The notes under the pieces were generated by a model. That model ran no database searches. It saw only the letters and a list, made by a program, of their open reading frames with translations, and had not been told where the DNA came from. This document shows, piece by piece, positions 6,941 to 9,707 of a DNA stretch of 9,707 nucleotides (position 1 is its first letter; each line of letters opens with the position of its first letter). The stretch covers positions 1 through 9,707 of the forward strand of contig DAOVDC010000019.1 of the NCBI GenBank assembly GCA_030669695.1, in the 5' to 3' direction. The position numbers and the translations under genes are program-made. Source of the DNA: Candidatus Bathyarchaeota archaeon. Its GTDB lineage: Archaea; Thermoproteota; Bathyarchaeia; Bathyarchaeales; Bathyarchaeaceae.

Positions 6941-7756
6941 TCAGATTTTTTCGACGGGCATACCAATCTCGTTCAGAACTAGGATTAACCTATCTTTATC
7001 AGCTCCCCTAATTCCTTTCCACTCAAGCATAGCTAACTCTACCTTTTCCACTGTTCTTTCAACACACTGCTTTATCATCTCAGCATCCACTTGTGGAATG
7101 GCATATTTTGGGATCATATGTCCGAAAGCTATTTCAGTGGTGAGCGCAACTCGTGTGAACTTATTGTTGTAGTGTGGGCCTCCAATGCCCAAAGCAGTTG
7201 GATATTCTGACAGCTTAGAAACTGCGACCATTGCGGCGTGAGCAACGGCCTCCGCAGCCCTCACATCCTTCCATTGCTTCAACGAGCTTCCCAACTCCAC
7301 GAACATAGTTGGCACGTCTAGAGACGGCCCATGATGTGTACCTTCATAGGAAACTTCGTAGTTCAGTTTCATTTCTTCTTTCCTCTTAGCCATTTCTAGG
7401 AGAGCCTCTTTCATCGCGCTTGCCGGAGACACCGAGACTTTTCTTGCGATTCCGCCGAGCTCTGCTTCACCGAGGTTGCCAGGAGTGTGAACCGAAAGAG
7501 TGGGGATTCCACTTGCGCTCGCGTGTCGAGATAAAAAGACTAACAATTCGGGAGTGAAAAAGTCGGTGATAAATTGAGTGTGAACAATCTCTTCATCGAT
7601 GAAAACCAGCTTGACTTCACGATCTTGAACTCTTTTAAGGTATACTGGGTGTTTGCGAAACAATCCAGTCTGCTTTTCAAATTCATAATGATCTAGGAGT
7701 TGTTGAGCGATGTTCATGCCAGCAATGTCTTTCGTGGAAGTCACCATCAAAATCAT
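6941..7756 (-). CDS. dtdA: D-aminoacyl-tRNA deacylase, archaeal type (DTD2)
   Basis: Hydrolyses the ester bond of D-amino acids wrongly attached to tRNA, freeing the tRNA. This is the archaeal/plant fold, unrelated to bacterial Dtd. With the start at ATG 7756 the protein has 271 residues, a usual length. Family blocks are the N-terminal MVTSTKDIAGMNIAQQLL, FIDEE (about 52-56), HTPGN (90-94), THHGPS (140-145), GIGGPHY (190-196) and FGHMIPKYA (211-219), all intact. An upstream ATG at 7777 would add seven residues, but it sits about where transcription is expected to begin, and GAAGG lies seven bases ahead of ATG 7756. It is divergent from the carbamoyltransferase gene and precedes secE on the same strand. 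Functionally it fits with the tRNA synthetases at the other end of the window. Confidence 0.94.
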   Translation of the reverse strand: MILMVTSTKDIAGMNIAQQLLDHYEFEKQTGLFRKHPVYLKRVQDREVKLVFIDEEIVHTQFITDFFTPELLVFLSRHASASGIPTLSVHTPGNLGEAELGGIARKVSVSPASAMKEALLEMAKRKEEMKLNYEVSYEGTHHGPSLDVPTMFVELGSSLKQWKDVRAAEAVAHAAMVAVSKLSEYPTALGIGGPHYNNKFTRVALTTEIAFGHMIPKYAIPQVDAEMIKQCVERTVEKVELAMLEWKGIRGADKDRLILVLNEIGMPVEKI

Positions 7757-7794
7757 GATTATGCCTTCTAATAACATGCTAAGAAGCAGATTAG

Positions 7795-7802
7795 AAAATA
7801 AG
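7795..7802 (-). promoter_or_regulatory. Weak TATA candidate for dtdA
   Basis: The minus strand reads CTTATTTT, which would place transcription start near 7773. That leaves a leader of about 17 bases before ATG 7756, containing GAAGG, and argues against the upstream ATG at 7777. The element is a poor match to the archaeal consensus. Confidence 0.3.
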
Positions 7803-7966
7803 GTTTCACTTTCACCACACCTATTCTACAGAGTGCAAATAAAACACTAAGAAGCTTAAAGATAGAACATCAGGCAAGATAAATCAGTCACGCGTGAGAT
7901 ACGTGAGTAGGGTAGTCAATGAAGAGGCTTGATAGATACAATACCCGTGTAGAAAGAGTACTTAAC

Positions 7967-7975
7967 TTTATATTA
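7967..7975 (+). promoter_or_regulatory. TATA box, candidate promoter of the carbamoyltransferase gene
   Basis: TTTATATTA is centred 48 bases ahead of ATG 8019, predicting transcription start near 7997 and a leader of about 22 bases. That leader contains the strong binding site AGGTGA at 8005-8010, eight bases before the ATG. This gene therefore uses a classic leadered start, unlike several neighbours that look leaderless. Confidence 0.55.
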
Positions 7976-8018
7976 TTGATCTGACTGTTCAAAGCGAAGA
8001 AGAAAGGTGAGAACAAAA

Positions 8019-8933
8019 ATGCATTTACTAACCCTTAAAGACTGGACTACAGAACAGATCAAAGACGTGATCGACAAGTCTTTAGAAATTAAGAGGAACC
8101 CAGCTAAGTACAGAACTATGCTGAAGGATAGATCGTTAGCGATGATATTTCAGAAAACATCGACCAGAACAAGGGTGTCTTTTGAGGTGGCAATGACCCA
8201 GCTGGGAGGTCACGCCGTCTTTTTGGATTGGAGGACAACGAACTTCGCCTTAGCAGACATCAGAGACGAAACCAGATACCTCTCAAGAAACGTCAACTGC
8301 ATCATGGCACGTCCGTTGCGTCACGTTGATCTGAAAGCTATGGCTGAGGCGTCTAAAGTTCCAGTTATCAATGGATGTTGCGAAAAGTATCATCCCTGCC
8401 AAGCTGTTTCAGATTTGATGACCATAAAAGAAAAGAAGGGCCTCTTAGAAGGGCTGAAGCTTGTTTACATAGGAGTTCACAACAACGTGTGCAATTCTCT
8501 GATAGAAGGCTGCACTAGAATGGGAGTGGAGATTACCACGGTGACGCCGATAGTGAACAATCAGTCTGTTGACAAGGAACTTATTCAAAAGGCTGAAAGG
8601 ACGGGTTTGTATAAGACGACATTAGATGTTAAAAAAGCGGTGCAAGGCAGCGACATCGTTTACACCGACACTTGGGTGGACATGGAGTTTTTCCTCGACC
8701 CAAAGTTTAAAGAGAAAAAGGAGAAACGGATTGGATTGATGAAGCCGTATCAAGTGAACAGAAAACTGCTGAAGGACGGCGATGCCCTAATTATGCATGA
8801 CATGCCGATTCACAGAGGCTACGAGATAAGCGCCGACGTAATCGAAAGCCCAAACTCGATAATCTATGAACAAAGCGAAAACCGACTATATTCCGCAAAG
8901 GGAATTCTGCTAAAACTATTGGGCAAAACATAA
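8019..8933 (+). CDS. Ornithine carbamoyltransferase-like protein with altered substrate loops
   Basis: A 304-residue member of the aspartate/ornithine carbamoyltransferase family. The start is ATG 8019, because the upstream GTG at 8007 lies inside the AGGTGA binding site. The carbamoyl-phosphate half is intact: STRTR (48-52), Arg98 in IMAR, HPCQ (125-128) and a C-terminal ENR (287-289). Closest overall resemblance is to archaeal OTC, as in PVING, YHPCQAVSDLMTI and the HRG...SPNS region. The second-substrate side differs: the usual D-x-W-x-SMG reads DTWVDME (217-223), HCLP reads HDMP (260-263), and the RGEPIxDT loop reads ALADIRDE (77-84). OTC makes citrulline from ornithine in arginine synthesis; the changes make ornithine doubtful, and the true amine substrate is unknown. 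It is the only complete plus-strand gene, convergent with the metallopeptidase-like gene. An argF label would be the default but is not secure. Confidence 0.88.
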   Translation: MHLLTLKDWTTEQIKDVIDKSLEIKRNPAKYRTMLKDRSLAMIFQKTSTRTRVSFEVAMTQLGGHAVFLDWRTTNFALADIRDETRYLSRNVNCIMARPLRHVDLKAMAEASKVPVINGCCEKYHPCQAVSDLMTIKEKKGLLEGLKLVYIGVHNNVCNSLIEGCTRMGVEITTVTPIVNNQSVDKELIQKAERTGLYKTTLDVKKAVQGSDIVYTDTWVDMEFFLDPKFKEKKEKRIGLMKPYQVNRKLLKDGDALIMHDMPIHRGYEISADVIESPNSIIYEQSENRLYSAKGILLKLLGKT

Positions 8934-8959
8934 AATTAAGTGAATATCCCCTTTACTCA

Positions 8960-8965
8960 TTTTTT
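8960..8965 (+). terminator. T-tract terminator of the carbamoyltransferase gene
   Basis: A run of six T followed by CTGTTTC lies 27 bases after the stop codon, in the 74-base gap between convergent genes. It is of the simple U-tract type used in archaea; no hairpin is evident. Confidence 0.4.
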
Positions 8966-9007
8966 CTGTTTCATAGTTTGCGCGACATTCAAGCAAGAGA
9001 ACGGCTT

Positions 9008-9397
9008 TTATTTGCAACTATGAATGCCAGCTAACTCTTTGTACGCTTCCAAAAAACCTTTGGCAAATGCGTCAGCTAGTTTCTCAGTACCTTTGTGCTT
9101 TGTACCTTTGGTCCGTAAGTGATGATAAAACTCGTGAAGTACAACATATGGGCTGTAAAAAGCATCATAGTTTGAGAAATATATTATCTTCTTTCCAGCA
9201 ACATAACAGCCCCGATTCTTCACGTGACCTTTCGGCATACCGATCTTTACTTTGGGGACTTCAACGTTGTAGTACTCACTAAGTAGTTCCAATGCTTCCT
9301 CAGGATTTTTGGACAAAATCAGATAGACTATCCTAGCTTTAAACGGAAAATCTGCTTTCAACATGCAACATCCACTGCATAAATCTAACGTGCGCAC
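9008..9397 (-). CDS. Small HExxH metallopeptidase-like protein
   Basis: A 129-residue protein of unknown function. It has a helical N-terminal part (NPEEALELLSEYYNV), a short extended strand (GCYVAGKKIIYFS, about 63-75) of the kind that forms the substrate-binding edge in minimal metallopeptidases, then HEFYH (88-92) and a downstream helix with E105 in EKLADAFA. The order strand, HExxH, then E-x-x-A-x-x-F-A resembles the M78 (ImmA/IrrE) type of zinc peptidase, with E105 as a possible third ligand. That assignment is inference. No signal peptide or membrane segment is seen. The frame opens at GTG 9397, 18 bases after the ftsY stop; ATG 9364 is an alternative that would remove an N-terminal Cys-rich CSGCC. 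Neither has a clear binding site. It is probably cotranscribed with ftsY. Confidence 0.75.
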   Translation of the reverse strand: MRTLDLCSGCCMLKADFPFKARIVYLILSKNPEEALELLSEYYNVEVPKVKIGMPKGHVKNRGCYVAGKKIIYFSNYDAFYSPYVVLHEFYHHLRTKGTKHKGTEKLADAFAKGFLEAYKELAGIHSCK

Positions 9398-9415
9398 GGG
9401 GCCGAGAGTTTTCTA

Positions 9416-9707
9416 CTACAAAATCATTTGTGTACATTGTTCAGGGCTAAACTCTTGTAGGTCCTCATATTTTTGACCAATCCCAATGAACAAGATGGGT
9501 TTACCGGTTACATATGTGACGCTGAGAGCTGAGCCTCCTTTCACATCGGCATCCACCTTAGTCAATATGGTTCCATCTATGCCCACGCTCTTGTGGAACT
9601 CCTCAGCTTGCATGACAGCGTCGTTTCCGGTGAGGGCATCCACCGTGAGAACTGTGAAATCTGGAGTAATAATTCTCTTAATCTTCGCTAGCTCGTTCAT
9701 GAGGTTT
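9416..9707 (-). CDS. ftsY: Signal recognition particle receptor FtsY, C-terminal part
   Basis: The last 96 codons of an SRP-family GTPase; the rest lies beyond the right edge. FtsY docks SRP-ribosome complexes at the membrane and delivers them to SecYE. Visible elements of the GTPase (G) domain are TVDALTGNDA near the N-terminal end of the fragment, the guanine-specificity motif TKVD in ILTKVDADVKGGSALS, and the closing GKPILFIGIGQKYEDLQEF segment. The sequence DADVKGG fits FtsY better than SRP54, which usually has DGTAKGG and a following M domain that is absent here. The C-terminus, ending SPEQCTQMIL, lacks the usual aromatic WF...LF ending. An internal ATG at 9700 is not the start, as the frame continues to the edge. 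Confidence 0.92.
   Translation of the reverse strand, partial: NLMNELAKIKRIITPDFTVLTVDALTGNDAVMQAEEFHKSVGIDGTILTKVDADVKGGSALSVTYVTGKPILFIGIGQKYEDLQEFSPEQCTQMIL

Larger units (their letters stand above)
7778..8018. promoter_or_regulatory. Divergent intergenic region, dtdA / carbamoyltransferase
   Basis: About 240 bases separate two divergent genes. It contains a TATA candidate on each strand, a perfect 10-base palindrome TCACGCGTGA at 7888-7897 followed by a second CGTGAG copy at 7902-7907, and a 9-base direct repeat CTAAGAAGC (7779-7787 and 7847-7855). The palindrome is roughly 70 bases upstream of the plus-strand TATA box, so it could be an activator or repressor site. No RNA gene was recognised. 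Confidence 0.4.

Noticed and set aside
7779..7855. Direct repeat CTAAGAAGC, two copies 68 bases apart
   Set aside because: A nine-base repeat in AT-rich spacer is easily chance, and no third copy or symmetry supports it.
8007..8018. GTG start four codons ahead of the carbamoyltransferase ATG
   Set aside because: The GTG is part of the AGGTGA ribosome binding site, which is correctly spaced for ATG 8019.
1..9707. CRISPR array, insertion sequence, tRNA or rRNA genes
   Set aside because: No regularly spaced repeats, transposase, terminal inverted repeats, tRNA T-loop pattern or rRNA-like segment was seen on either strand.

Overview
This window reads as an archaeal chromosome segment, most likely from the TACK side (a Bathyarchaeia-like lineage is my best guess; this is inference from gene order and protein type, not a database match). 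Evidence for Archaea is direct: Spt5/NusG, a Sec61-gamma-type SecE, P0/P1-type stalk proteins, an archaeal-type AlaRS with an N-terminal Cys cluster, the archaeal D-aminoacyl-tRNA deacylase DTD2, AT-rich TATA elements 25-30 bases ahead of starts, and T-tract terminators.

Layout from right to left, following the minus-strand transcription of most genes: the C-terminal end of ftsY (SRP receptor GTPase) enters at the right edge, followed by a small HExxH metallopeptidase-like gene. A carbamoyltransferase related to ornithine carbamoyltransferase lies on the plus strand, convergent with that gene and divergent from dtdA (minus). Next come secE (59 codons, missing from a simple long-ORF search), spt5/nusG and rpl11 as one tight unit, ending in a series of T tracts. 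A second unit, rpl1-rpl10(P0)-rpl12(P1), has its own promoter. Finally alaS and the 5' end of a leucyl-tRNA synthetase gene each have their own promoter-like element.

Most of the window is core information processing: protein export (FtsY, SecE), transcription elongation (Spt5), the ribosomal GTPase-associated stalk (L11, L1, P0, P1) and tRNA charging and proofreading (AlaRS, LeuRS, DTD2). In many archaea ftsY, secE, spt5 and these ribosomal genes lie close together; here three accessory genes sit between ftsY and secE.

I found no CRISPR array, insertion sequence, tRNA or rRNA gene. The points most worth a second look are the carbamoyltransferase, which keeps the carbamoyl-phosphate site but has changed its ornithine-recognition loops, a P0 protein without the usual C-terminal factor-binding tail, a changed motif in the LeuRS fragment, and the small metallopeptidase beside ftsY.
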